From Competibacteraceae bacterium UBA2792 (GTDB taxonomy: Bacteria > Pseudomonadota > Gammaproteobacteria > Competibacterales > Competibacteraceae), in contig DEHU01000201.1 of NCBI GenBank assembly GCA_002352125.1, positions 1 through 5,916 of the forward strand: a stretch of 5,916 bases of DNA, in the 5' to 3' direction. A program made the position numbers and the translations under genes. This document shows positions 1 to 5,916 of the stretch, in pieces. Position 1 is the first letter of the stretch. Each line of letters begins with the position of its first letter. The notes under the pieces were generated by a model. It saw nothing but the letters and a program-made list of their open reading frames with translations. It searched no databases and had not been told where the DNA came from.

Positions 1-1284
1 CCGCTGACCGGGTTGCCCAACCGTACTTTGCTGATCGACCGTCTCACTCAAGCGATCCACGGCGCCCGCCGCAAGCGCCATTGCGTCGGCGTTCTGTTTC
101 TGGATCTGGACCATTTCAAGACCATCAACGATTCGCTGGGGCACGATGTTGGCGATCAACTGTTGCGGGGGGTTACCGAACGGCTGCGCAGCGCTATCCG
201 GCAGGAAGACACGCTAGCCCGCCAAGGAGGAGACGAATTCATCCTGGTGTTGCCAAATATCGCCGAACCGGCCGCTGCCGGGCGGGTAGCCGAACACCTG
301 TTGAAGGCGCTGCGCGCACCGTTCGCGTTGAGCGAACACCTGCTGCACGTCAACGCCAGCATCGGCATCAGCGTCTATCCGGTGGACAGCACCGATCCGA
401 CCACGCTGATCCGGTTTGCCGACAGCGCGATGTACCACGCCAAAGAAGCGGGCCGCGCCGATTACGTGTTCTTTACCTCCGAGCTCAACGTCCGCGTGTC
501 GGAACTCTTCGCCTTGAGCAACGAACTGCGGCAGGCGCTTGAGCGGAACGAATTCGTGTTGCACTACCAGCCGCAAGTCGAAGTGGAAAATGGCCGGCTG
601 GTCGGCGTAGAAGTCTTGATTCGCTGGCAGCATCCCGAAAAGGGTTTGATTCCGCCGGTCAAATTCATTCCGGTCGCCGAAGAAACCGGATTGATTGGCC
701 CGATCGGCGAATGGATTTTGCGAACTGCTTGCGCGCAAAGCCGCCGCTGGCAGGACGCCGGTTTGCCGCTCATTCCGATTTCCGTCAACTTATCCGCCCA
801 GCAATGGCTGCAACCCCACATCGAGCAACAAGTGGTCGCCGCTCTGGAAAGTAGCGGTCTGGCGCCGCACTTGCTGGAGCTGGAAATCACCGAGAGCTTG
901 CTGATGCGAGACACAGACAAGATGATCGACACCATGCGGCGGCTACGGGCGCGCGGCGTGCAGTTCGCCGTGGATGACTTCGGGATCGGTTATTCGAGCT
1001 TGAGCTATCTTAAGCGGTTTCCGGTTAACCAGCTCAAAATCGACCAATCCTTCGTGCGGGATATCACCTTCGATCCAGACGATGCGGCCATCGCCACCGC
1101 CATCATTCAGATGGGCAAGAGCCTGCGCTTGACCGTGGTGGCCGAAGGAGTCGAGACCCCCGACCAGTTGCGCTTCCTTCGCGATCAAGGTTGCGATACG
1201 GCCCAGGGTTATTACTTCAGCAATCCGTTACCGGCCGAGCAGTTCGTGGAGTTTCTGATCAGACAGTCGCCAACGCCCCGGTGA
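1..1284 (+). CDS. GGDEF-EAL cyclic-di-GMP turnover protein, 5'-truncated by the window edge
   Basis: The reading frame is open from base 1 and ends at TGA 1282-1284, giving a 427-residue C-terminal fragment. It starts inside the GGDEF-domain signature (PLTGLPNR), so the real start and any sensor domain lie upstream. The GGDEF domain (about residues 1-160) has the metal/guanine-binding stretch [18 protein letters not shown], an RxxD inhibitory site (RQED, 67-70) and, five residues later, GGDEF (76-80). The EAL domain (about 175-420) has EVL in place of EAL (204-206), then SVNLS (N263), ELEITES (E295, E298), DDFGIGYSS (D325, D326), K346, AEGVE (E382, E385) and QGY (Q402). These are the usual metal-binding and catalytic positions of EAL phosphodiesterases, so both diguanylate cyclase and cyclic-di-GMP phosphodiesterase activities are possible. 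Which dominates cannot be told from sequence. The visible part is soluble, with no membrane segment. Gene 2 converges on it with 10 bases between the stop codons. Confidence 0.95.
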   Translation, partial: PLTGLPNRTLLIDRLTQAIHGARRKRHCVGVLFLDLDHFKTINDSLGHDVGDQLLRGVTERLRSAIRQEDTLARQGGDEFILVLPNIAEPAAAGRVAEHLLKALRAPFALSEHLLHVNASIGISVYPVDSTDPTTLIRFADSAMYHAKEAGRADYVFFTSELNVRVSELFALSNELRQALERNEFVLHYQPQVEVENGRLVGVEVLIRWQHPEKGLIPPVKFIPVAEETGLIGPIGEWILRTACAQSRRWQDAGLPLIPISVNLSAQQWLQPHIEQQVVAALESSGLAPHLLELEITESLLMRDTDKMIDTMRRLRARGVQFAVDDFGIGYSSLSYLKRFPVNQLKIDQSFVRDITFDPDDAAIATAIIQMGKSLRLTVVAEGVETPDQLRFLRDQGCDTAQGYYFSNPLPAEQFVEFLIRQSPTPR

Positions 1285-1294
1285 AATCCCCGCG

Positions 1295-2908
1295 CTATTC
1301 GCCGTAAACCGCCAACCGGTCGCGGCCGGTGTCCTTAGCGGCACGAAGGGCATGGTTGGCGGCTCGCAGAAACTGTTCGGCGGAAGCGCAATCCGCCAAC
1401 GCGGTATCCGGAAATGTGGCCAGCCCGACGGAAACGGTTAGGCGAAGGATTTGTCCTCCTTCCAGCACCGGTTTCCATTCGCGGATCAGCGTCAACAGCC
1501 GGCCGAGCAGATGAACGGCTCCCTTGACTCCGCAAGCCGGCAACAGCAGCGCGAACTCGTCGCCACCGTAACGGGCCACGATATCGTGACGCCGGATATT
1601 ACCTCCGAACAGCCGGCCCAAGGCGCTCAAAACCTGATCGCCGATATTTTTGCCGTAGTCCTCGTTGATTCGCTTGCAGCCATCCATGTCCAGCAATGCC
1701 AAGCTCAAGGGCCAATTCTGGTTTCTGGCGTGCTCCAGCTCTCGTTGCAGGATTTCTTCGAATTGCTGGCGATTGAACAATCCCGTCAGCGCATCGAACG
1801 CATACTGCCGGTCCCGCGCGGGCGTGGCCACCGCATCCGGATCGGAGCGGGTCGGGGCGCTGATTGGGGTGGTCGGGAGCGAGTTTGGCAGCGATGCGGA
1901 CACGGGTTGCGCTTCGCCTTCGAGCGGAGCGCGTTTGCCGAGCGTGGCGGGCCAGCTTCGCGCGTGGCGGATCGTCAGCACTTCCCGCGCTTGTTCGAGA
2001 ATCCCCGCCACTTCGGCGGCATCCAGCGCCTCGATTTGAAACAACTGGGCGATTTCGGGAAATTTCGTGCTGACCGCCTCCAAAATTTCCATGTAATCGT
2101 CCGTGTCCAAGCCGAACCATTGCCGGGCCAGCTCGACTACCTGCGGCGAGTTTTGCCAATAGCTCGGTTGGATCCAGATATCGGCGAGGCGAACCGCTAG
2201 CGCCACGCATTCGACCAATGTTCGATGTTGGGCGGACACGTCCGCATCGCTGGGATACGCGCTGCCCAGTACCGCTTGGCATAGATGTTCCGGCAATCCC
2301 CAACGGCGCAACAACCAAGAGCCGACCTGAGCATGATCGGTTTCTAAGCGCTCGCGCTCTAGCGTGGCCAACCTTTCGCAGTCCAGGCTGGCCATTTCGA
2401 CTTCCGGGTGGTCGGTGGCGTCGGCCAACAGGCTTGCGTACTGGTCGGGCATCATGATGGCCAGCGCCATGATGCCGATTCCGTGCAGCAACCCCGCCAG
2501 GAACAGGTCTTCCAAATTTTTCATCGCCAGCCGCTCGCCCAAAATCCGGCAAGCGGTCGCCGCCAGCAGCGAACGGCGCCAGAATTGGTCGGTATCTAGC
2601 GGCGTGTCGCGCGTGCCGCGCGAATTGGCGATCAAGGAAAAACCGAGCGCCAAGGCCAACGTTCCCTGCAATCCAAGCAGATTCAAAACTTGTCGCAAGT
2701 TGGTCGCTTTGCGCCGCAGTCCGTACAACGGCGAATTCGCGGCCCGAAACAGTTTGGTCACCAGGGCCGGGTCCATCGCGATCACCCTCGCTACGTCGTT
2801 CAGATGAACGTTCGGGTCGTTCGCGAGTTCGATGATCTTGATGGCTATCGTCGGCAAGCTGGGCAGGTTGCCGCAGAAACTTAATCGTTGTTCCAGTTCG
2901 GCGTGCAT
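1295..2908 (-). CDS. HDOD domain-GGDEF domain protein (putative diguanylate cyclase)
   Basis: This complete 537-residue protein runs from ATG (2908) to TAG (1295-1297). The start is forced: an in-frame TAG at 2924-2926 lies five codons upstream with no other start between. Residues about 12-215 form an HDOD domain, with LPSLPTIAIKI near the N-terminus, MDPALVTKLFRAANSPLYG, and the late motif DHAQVGSWLLRRWGLPEHL. The HD-type position reads HGIG (142-145), so the aspartate of a true HD phosphohydrolase is missing, as expected for HDOD. A helical stretch to about 315 is followed by a Pro/Ser/Thr/Ala-rich linker (about 325-367) and a C-terminal GGDEF domain (about 370-535). That domain has LTGLFNR, DMDGCKRINEDYGKNIGD, an RxxD site (RRHD, 439-442) and GGDEF (448-452). 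The key Asp, Asn and Asp of the binding stretch are kept, though the usual FK and GH are CK and GK. Diguanylate cyclase activity controlled by the HDOD part is inferred. No membrane segment is visible, so it is probably cytoplasmic. It is divergent from gene 3. Confidence 0.95.
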   Translation of the reverse strand: MHAELEQRLSFCGNLPSLPTIAIKIIELANDPNVHLNDVARVIAMDPALVTKLFRAANSPLYGLRRKATNLRQVLNLLGLQGTLALALGFSLIANSRGTRDTPLDTDQFWRRSLLAATACRILGERLAMKNLEDLFLAGLLHGIGIMALAIMMPDQYASLLADATDHPEVEMASLDCERLATLERERLETDHAQVGSWLLRRWGLPEHLCQAVLGSAYPSDADVSAQHRTLVECVALAVRLADIWIQPSYWQNSPQVVELARQWFGLDTDDYMEILEAVSTKFPEIAQLFQIEALDAAEVAGILEQAREVLTIRHARSWPATLGKRAPLEGEAQPVSASLPNSLPTTPISAPTRSDPDAVATPARDRQYAFDALTGLFNRQQFEEILQRELEHARNQNWPLSLALLDMDGCKRINEDYGKNIGDQVLSALGRLFGGNIRRHDIVARYGGDEFALLLPACGVKGAVHLLGRLLTLIREWKPVLEGGQILRLTVSVGLATFPDTALADCASAEQFLRAANHALRAAKDTGRDRLAVYGE

Positions 2909-3076
2909 GGTGCGCGAGTTACTCTAAAGCCGTCGCGAAAAGTGTCGATTATTGTTGAAATTAGACAAGCAAAAACCAAACGTTCCGAGAAAGGATAACA
3001 TCGTAGATAATCCACTGGGTGTTTTGCTACTAACTGCACGGCAACGGCCAACAATCGAATTCCGAATGGTTTGTCC
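2909..3076. promoter_or_regulatory. Divergent intergenic region between the HDOD-GGDEF and GAF-PAS-GGDEF-EAL genes
   Basis: This 168-base gap is clearly more AT-rich than the flanking genes, notably around 2937-3012, and must hold the promoters of both divergent genes. In-frame stops bound it on both sides (TAG 2924-2926 for the minus gene, TAA 3008-3010 for the plus gene). For the minus-strand gene an AATAAT hexamer (ATTATT at 2948-2953 on the plus strand) resembles a -10 box, but no good -35 sits at standard spacing. No GEMM cyclic-di-GMP riboswitch core, long inverted repeat or small gene was recognised. Confidence 0.6.
2983..3011 (+). promoter_or_regulatory. Possible sigma70-like promoter for the GAF-PAS-GGDEF-EAL gene
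   Basis: TTCCGA (2983-2988) and GATAAT (3006-3011) are separated by 17 bases. The -10 matches the consensus at five of six positions and the -35 at only three. Transcription would start near 3018 and leave a leader of about 55-60 bases. The site lies in the AT-rich part of the divergent region. Such weak matches arise often by chance, so this is a candidate only. Confidence 0.3.
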
Positions 3077-5425
3077 ATGATCGGCGATCCCGATATCGAG
3101 CGCCACCACGAACCGGATTTTTATCGGCAGCAATGCGAAGTACTCCAGAGTAAGCTGGAGGCGTTGCAGGTGGAGCATGGTCGCATCCGGCAAGAGTTCC
3201 GCCGCGCCCAGATTACCGCCCACGTCATCGAAGAACTCTACCGCCTAGCCAATCGCCAAGCTCCTGTCGACGAGCTTGGCGAGCTGTTGGTGGAGGTGCT
3301 CGTCAAAACGTTAAGCGTAGATAGCGCCGCACTGCTGAAATGGGAAGAACAGCGCGGCCGGTTCGCTATCGTTTGCAGCCAAGGATTTTTGCAGGCTTGG
3401 ACGTTGGCGATACCGCCGGCGGACGTTCCGGCCGGTTACGATTCCGGCTGGCCCGAACGGGCGCCGCCGTCGTTTCTGGACGAACTGAACCGGACTGCTG
3501 GCTTGCGCAACTGGGTATGGGCCTGTCATCGGCGTGCCGGATTGGCTTTGTTGCTGGGCGACGCTCTCGATAGCGGCTTGAACCGCGATCATTTCGACGA
3601 TGACGACCACCGCATTGTCGAGACTGCGCTGACCGTTTACGTGACCCTGCACCATCTGGATCGCGCCGAGATCGCACTCAGGCATTCGGAAACCAACTAT
3701 CAAGCGTTGTTCGATGGTGCCACCGATGCCCTAGCCGTGCTTGACCCGGATTCTGGCCTGATTCTCGACGCCAATCGCCAGACCTGCGATATTTTCGGCG
3801 ATCTGGCAGACGGTATCGGCCAGCGGCGTGGCCTGGAAGATTGGCTGTTCGACCGCGATGTCAGACTGCTGGACGCGCTGCGCCGGCAACGCGCTCAAAC
3901 GATGGCCGGCGATTCTTCGCCTATCGAATGCCAGTTTCGGAATGTGTCGGGCGAACCGCTCTGGACCGAACTTCATCTCAAGCGGGTCGTGATCGGCGGT
4001 CGAACGCAACTATTGGCCGTTCTGCGCGACGTTTCCGAGCGCAAGCGGGTCGAGGCGCGCTTGCAGCACCACGCGCTCCACGACGCGCTGACCGGCCTGC
4101 CCAACCGGACCATGATCCTGGAAACGTTGCAAGAGACGCTGGACGCCCGGTTCCCGCGCCGCGAACTGTCGGCGTTGCTGTTGCTCGACATCAATCGCTT
4201 CAAGGTCGTCAACGACAGCCTGGGCCACGATGTCGGCGACCGGATGTTGCTGGCCATCGGCCAGCGGTTGCAAACGAGCTTGCGAACCGGCGACATCGTG
4301 GCGCGTTTGGGCGGCGACGAGTTTCTGATCTTGTTGGCGGATCTGCGCCAGCCGACCGATGCGATGCTTTGCGCCGAGCGCCTCCACCAAGGCCTATCGG
4401 ACCCATTTCAGGTAGACGATCACGAGATTCATGCCAGCGCCAGTATCGGTATCGCCTTGAACCAAGGCGAGTACCGGCGTGCGGAGGATATGTTGCGCGA
4501 TGCCGACATCGCCCTCCATCAAGCCAAGGCGCGCGGCAAAGATTGTCCGTATGTCCTGTTCGACTCCGCCATGTACGACCGGATAGTCATGCTCATGCGC
4601 TTGGAAAGCGATTTGCGTCGCGCGCTGGAGCATCGGGAATTTCAGGTGTTCTATCAGCCCATCGTCAATTTGGCCACCGGCCACATCAAGGGTTTCGAAG
4701 CGCTGGTCCGTTGGCGGCATCCCGAGCGCGGCCTGGTTTCGCCGGCCGATTTCATTCCCTTGGCGGAGGAAACCAGGCTGATTCTACCGCTCGGCCGTCA
4801 AGTGTTGACCGAATCCTGTCGGCGATTGGCCACATGGACGCGATCCTATCCGGGGCGGATGCCGATCACCGTCAGCGTCAATTTGTCCAGCAAGCAGTTG
4901 CTCGATGCCGACCTGCTCAACGACGTCCGCCGGGTGCTGGCAGAGACGGGTTGCGATCCGGCCATGCTGGAGCTGGAGCTCACCGAAAGTGTCCTGATCG
5001 ACAACAGCGACGCCGCTCGCGCGCTCCTGAACAGCCTCCGCGATCTGCGCATCCGGCTATCGCTGGACGATTTCGGTACCGGCTATTCCTCGCTGAGCTA
5101 TTTGCACCAATTTCCGTTTGACACCATCAAGGTGGATCGCGCCTTCATCCAACCGATCGATTGCGATGCCAACCGGTTGGAAATCGTCCGCGCCATCATC
5201 GCGCTGGCCCGCGCATTGGACAAAAAGGTGGTCGCCGAAGGTTTGGAAACTTTGGAACAGGTCGAACGGCTGACCGATTTGGGTTGCGATTTCGGTCAGG
5301 GCTACTATTTCGCCCGGCCCTTGAATGCCGACGCCGCCGAATCGTTTCTCGTCGAAGCGACGTCCTTTGGTCGCAGCGCGGTCGGTCTGGCGGCGATCGT
5401 CCCCGACGAACGCCATCGCCGCTAG
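3077..5425 (+). CDS. GAF-PAS-GGDEF-EAL cyclic-di-GMP turnover protein
   Basis: This protein of 782 residues is counted from ATG 3077. TTG 3071 in the same frame would add two residues, and an in-frame TAA at 3008-3010 rules out a much longer form. Neither start has a clear ribosome binding site. A short charged helix (about 15-48) leads into a GAF-like domain (about 50-195). A PAS domain follows (about 203-318, opening NYQALFDGATDALAVLD and ending in the typical VLRDVSERKR linker). The GGDEF domain (about 330-490) has LTGLPNR, D371, N379, D388, an RxxD site (RTGD, 403-406) and GGDEF (412-416). The EAL domain (about 505-765) has a canonical EAL (541-543), N602, E634, E637, DDFGTGYSS (D664, D665), K685, AEGLE (E721) and QGY (Q741). 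Both catalytic modules look intact, so it could make or degrade cyclic-di-GMP depending on the GAF/PAS signal, whose ligand cannot be read from the sequence. There is no signal peptide or membrane segment. Its C-terminal half closely resembles the gene 1 fragment in domain order and motifs, suggesting paralogy. Confidence 0.95.
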   Translation: MIGDPDIERHHEPDFYRQQCEVLQSKLEALQVEHGRIRQEFRRAQITAHVIEELYRLANRQAPVDELGELLVEVLVKTLSVDSAALLKWEEQRGRFAIVCSQGFLQAWTLAIPPADVPAGYDSGWPERAPPSFLDELNRTAGLRNWVWACHRRAGLALLLGDALDSGLNRDHFDDDDHRIVETALTVYVTLHHLDRAEIALRHSETNYQALFDGATDALAVLDPDSGLILDANRQTCDIFGDLADGIGQRRGLEDWLFDRDVRLLDALRRQRAQTMAGDSSPIECQFRNVSGEPLWTELHLKRVVIGGRTQLLAVLRDVSERKRVEARLQHHALHDALTGLPNRTMILETLQETLDARFPRRELSALLLLDINRFKVVNDSLGHDVGDRMLLAIGQRLQTSLRTGDIVARLGGDEFLILLADLRQPTDAMLCAERLHQGLSDPFQVDDHEIHASASIGIALNQGEYRRAEDMLRDADIALHQAKARGKDCPYVLFDSAMYDRIVMLMRLESDLRRALEHREFQVFYQPIVNLATGHIKGFEALVRWRHPERGLVSPADFIPLAEETRLILPLGRQVLTESCRRLATWTRSYPGRMPITVSVNLSSKQLLDADLLNDVRRVLAETGCDPAMLELELTESVLIDNSDAARALLNSLRDLRIRLSLDDFGTGYSSLSYLHQFPFDTIKVDRAFIQPIDCDANRLEIVRAIIALARALDKKVVAEGLETLEQVERLTDLGCDFGQGYYFARPLNADAAESFLVEATSFGRSAVGLAAIVPDERHRR

Positions 5426-5460
5426 AAAGCCGATCATGGGGAGCGCAGAACAGAACCAGT

Positions 5461-5507
5461 TTCCGGCCGCTTGGGTTGAGCCGGAATTGGTCGCCGGTCC
5501 CCTTTTT
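5461..5507 (+). terminator. Possible terminator: inverted repeat followed by a T-run
   Basis: TTCCGGC (5461-5467) and GCCGGAA (5480-5486) can form a perfect 7-base-pair stem with a 12-base loop, 36 bases after the stop of the GAF-PAS-GGDEF-EAL gene. A run of five T lies at 5503-5507, but about 16 bases beyond the stem, further than in a classical intrinsic terminator. A second short pair, CCGGT (5494-5498) and ACCGG (5513-5517), encloses the T-run and could compete. The position between the upstream gene and the hisB promoter favours a terminator role; the geometry is imperfect. Confidence 0.35.
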
Positions 5508-5522
5508 CCGAAACCGGAGCGA

Positions 5523-5550
5523 TTGCGGCCCCGACGCGCTAGGCTATACT
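5523..5550 (+). promoter_or_regulatory. Putative sigma70-like promoter of hisB
   Basis: TATACT (5545-5550) is a five-of-six match to a -10 box and is preceded, after 16 bases, by TTGCGG (5523-5528), which keeps the TTG of a -35 box. Transcription would begin near 5557 and leave a leader of about 50 bases before the hisB ATG. A second -10-like hexamer, TAGAAT, sits at 5562-5567 without a good -35. No his-leader peptide rich in histidine codons is visible in this short leader, so classical attenuation is not indicated here. Confidence 0.45.
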
Positions 5551-5608
5551 CGATTTTTATGTAGAATCACGCTTTGTCACTTCCTTCATCGCAGCAAGCT
5601 CAATTCGC

Positions 5609-5916
5609 ATGTCGGCACGCATCGCAACGGTTCAGCGCGATACCCTGGAGACCCGAATTCAGGCGCACGTCAATTTGGATGGCGCCGGAAACGCCAAGCT
5701 CGCCAGCGGTCTTCCTTTTCTCGATCACATGCTCGACCAGATCGCGCGTCATGGATTGATCGATCTGAGCATCGAAGCGCAAGGCGATTTGCACATCGAC
5801 GCCCATCACACCGTCGAGGATCTCGGCATCACCCTCGGCATGGCACTGGCCAAGGCCTGGGGCGACAAGAAGGGCTTGACCCGCTACGGCCACGCCTATG
5901 TGCCGCTGGACGAAGC
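5609..5916 (+). CDS. hisB: Imidazoleglycerol-phosphate dehydratase HisB, 3'-truncated by the window edge
   Basis: HisB converts imidazole glycerol phosphate to imidazole acetol phosphate in cytoplasmic histidine biosynthesis. The first 102 codons are present and the frame runs open off the right edge; the family is usually about 195-200 residues, so roughly half is seen. ATG 5609 is the only reasonable start: an in-frame TAG at 5540-5542 lies upstream, with no ATG, GTG or TTG between. Recognisable family blocks are the N-terminal [28 protein letters not shown] (34-49), [19 protein letters not shown] (59-77, with the metal-binding HHTVED) and [11 protein letters not shown] (92-102). The protein begins directly with the dehydratase domain, so it is the monofunctional type and lacks the N-terminal histidinol-phosphatase domain of the Escherichia coli enzyme. 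The gene probably heads an operon with further his genes to the right; this is inferred from the usual order. No clear Shine-Dalgarno sequence precedes it. Confidence 0.96.
   Translation, partial: MSARIATVQRDTLETRIQAHVNLDGAGNAKLASGLPFLDHMLDQIARHGLIDLSIEAQGDLHIDAHHTVEDLGITLGMALAKAWGDKKGLTRYGHAYVPLDE

Noticed and set aside
1451..2200. A 249-codon open frame on the plus strand, antisense to the HDOD-GGDEF gene
   Set aside because: It lies fully opposite a gene with clear family motifs. Its translation shows no recognisable domain, and long antisense frames are common in GC-rich coding DNA.
1599..2552. A 317-codon open frame on the minus strand in another frame of the HDOD-GGDEF gene
   Set aside because: It overlaps the convincing HDOD-GGDEF frame in the same direction, and its Arg/Gly/Ala-rich translation has no domain; this is a composition shadow.
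2909..3076. A possible cyclic-di-GMP (GEMM) riboswitch in the leader of the GAF-PAS-GGDEF-EAL gene
   Set aside because: I looked for the conserved GEMM core, including the GCAAA/CGCAAAG-type elements, and did not find it; the likely leader is also too short.
3066..3080. A four-codon ATG...TGA frame whose stop overlaps the ATG at 3077
   Set aside because: A tiny translationally coupled leader is imaginable, but it has no ribosome binding site and is easily due to chance.
3841..5121. A 426-codon open frame on the plus strand inside the GAF-PAS-GGDEF-EAL gene
   Set aside because: The real frame carries all GGDEF and EAL motifs through the same bases. The alternative is Arg/Pro-rich with no recognisable fold.
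5574..5759. A short open frame overlapping the start of hisB
   Set aside because: The hisB frame from 5609 matches the family block by block; the alternative has no similarity I recognise.
1..5916. Mobile element, CRISPR array, tRNA or toxin-antitoxin gene
   Set aside because: No transposase or integrase motifs, no regularly spaced direct repeats, no cloverleaf-like segment and no small gene pair were seen on either strand.

Overview
This window looks like a stretch of a proteobacterial chromosome, most likely gammaproteobacterial. The evidence is moderately high GC in the coding regions, the proteobacterial style of the multidomain cyclic-di-GMP proteins, and a monofunctional HisB very close to beta/gammaproteobacterial forms. 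I cannot place it to genus from the sequence alone. No tRNA, rRNA, IS element, CRISPR array or phage gene was seen.

Layout, left to right. (1) Bases 1-1284, + strand: the 3' part of a GGDEF-EAL gene whose 5' end lies outside the window; the fragment opens inside the first GGDEF signature (LTGLPNR). (2) Bases 1295-2908, - strand: a complete HDOD-GGDEF gene, converging on gene 1 with a 10-base gap. (3) Bases 2909-3076: an AT-richer divergent intergenic region with possible promoter elements. (4) Bases 3077-5425, + strand (TTG start at 3071 also possible): a complete GAF-PAS-GGDEF-EAL gene. (5) Bases 5426-5608: an intergenic region with an inverted repeat, a T-run and a sigma70-like promoter. 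(6) Bases 5609 to the right edge, + strand: the first 102 codons of hisB (imidazoleglycerol-phosphate dehydratase), probably the start of a histidine operon that continues outside.

The theme is second-messenger signalling. Three neighbouring genes each encode a GGDEF domain with an intact GG(D/E)EF active-site motif and an intact RxxD product-inhibition motif; two also carry an EAL phosphodiesterase domain with its main catalytic residues. The inputs differ: a GAF plus PAS pair in gene 3, an HDOD domain in gene 2, and an unseen N-terminus in gene 1. The likeliest reading is a local cluster of cyclic-di-GMP turnover enzymes responding to different cues, next to an unrelated biosynthetic gene. 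I found no convincing sign of a wholly new system. The most noteworthy points are the HDOD-GGDEF fusion between two GGDEF-EAL genes, the EVL variant of the EAL motif in gene 1, and the absence of an evident Shine-Dalgarno sequence before all three visible starts.
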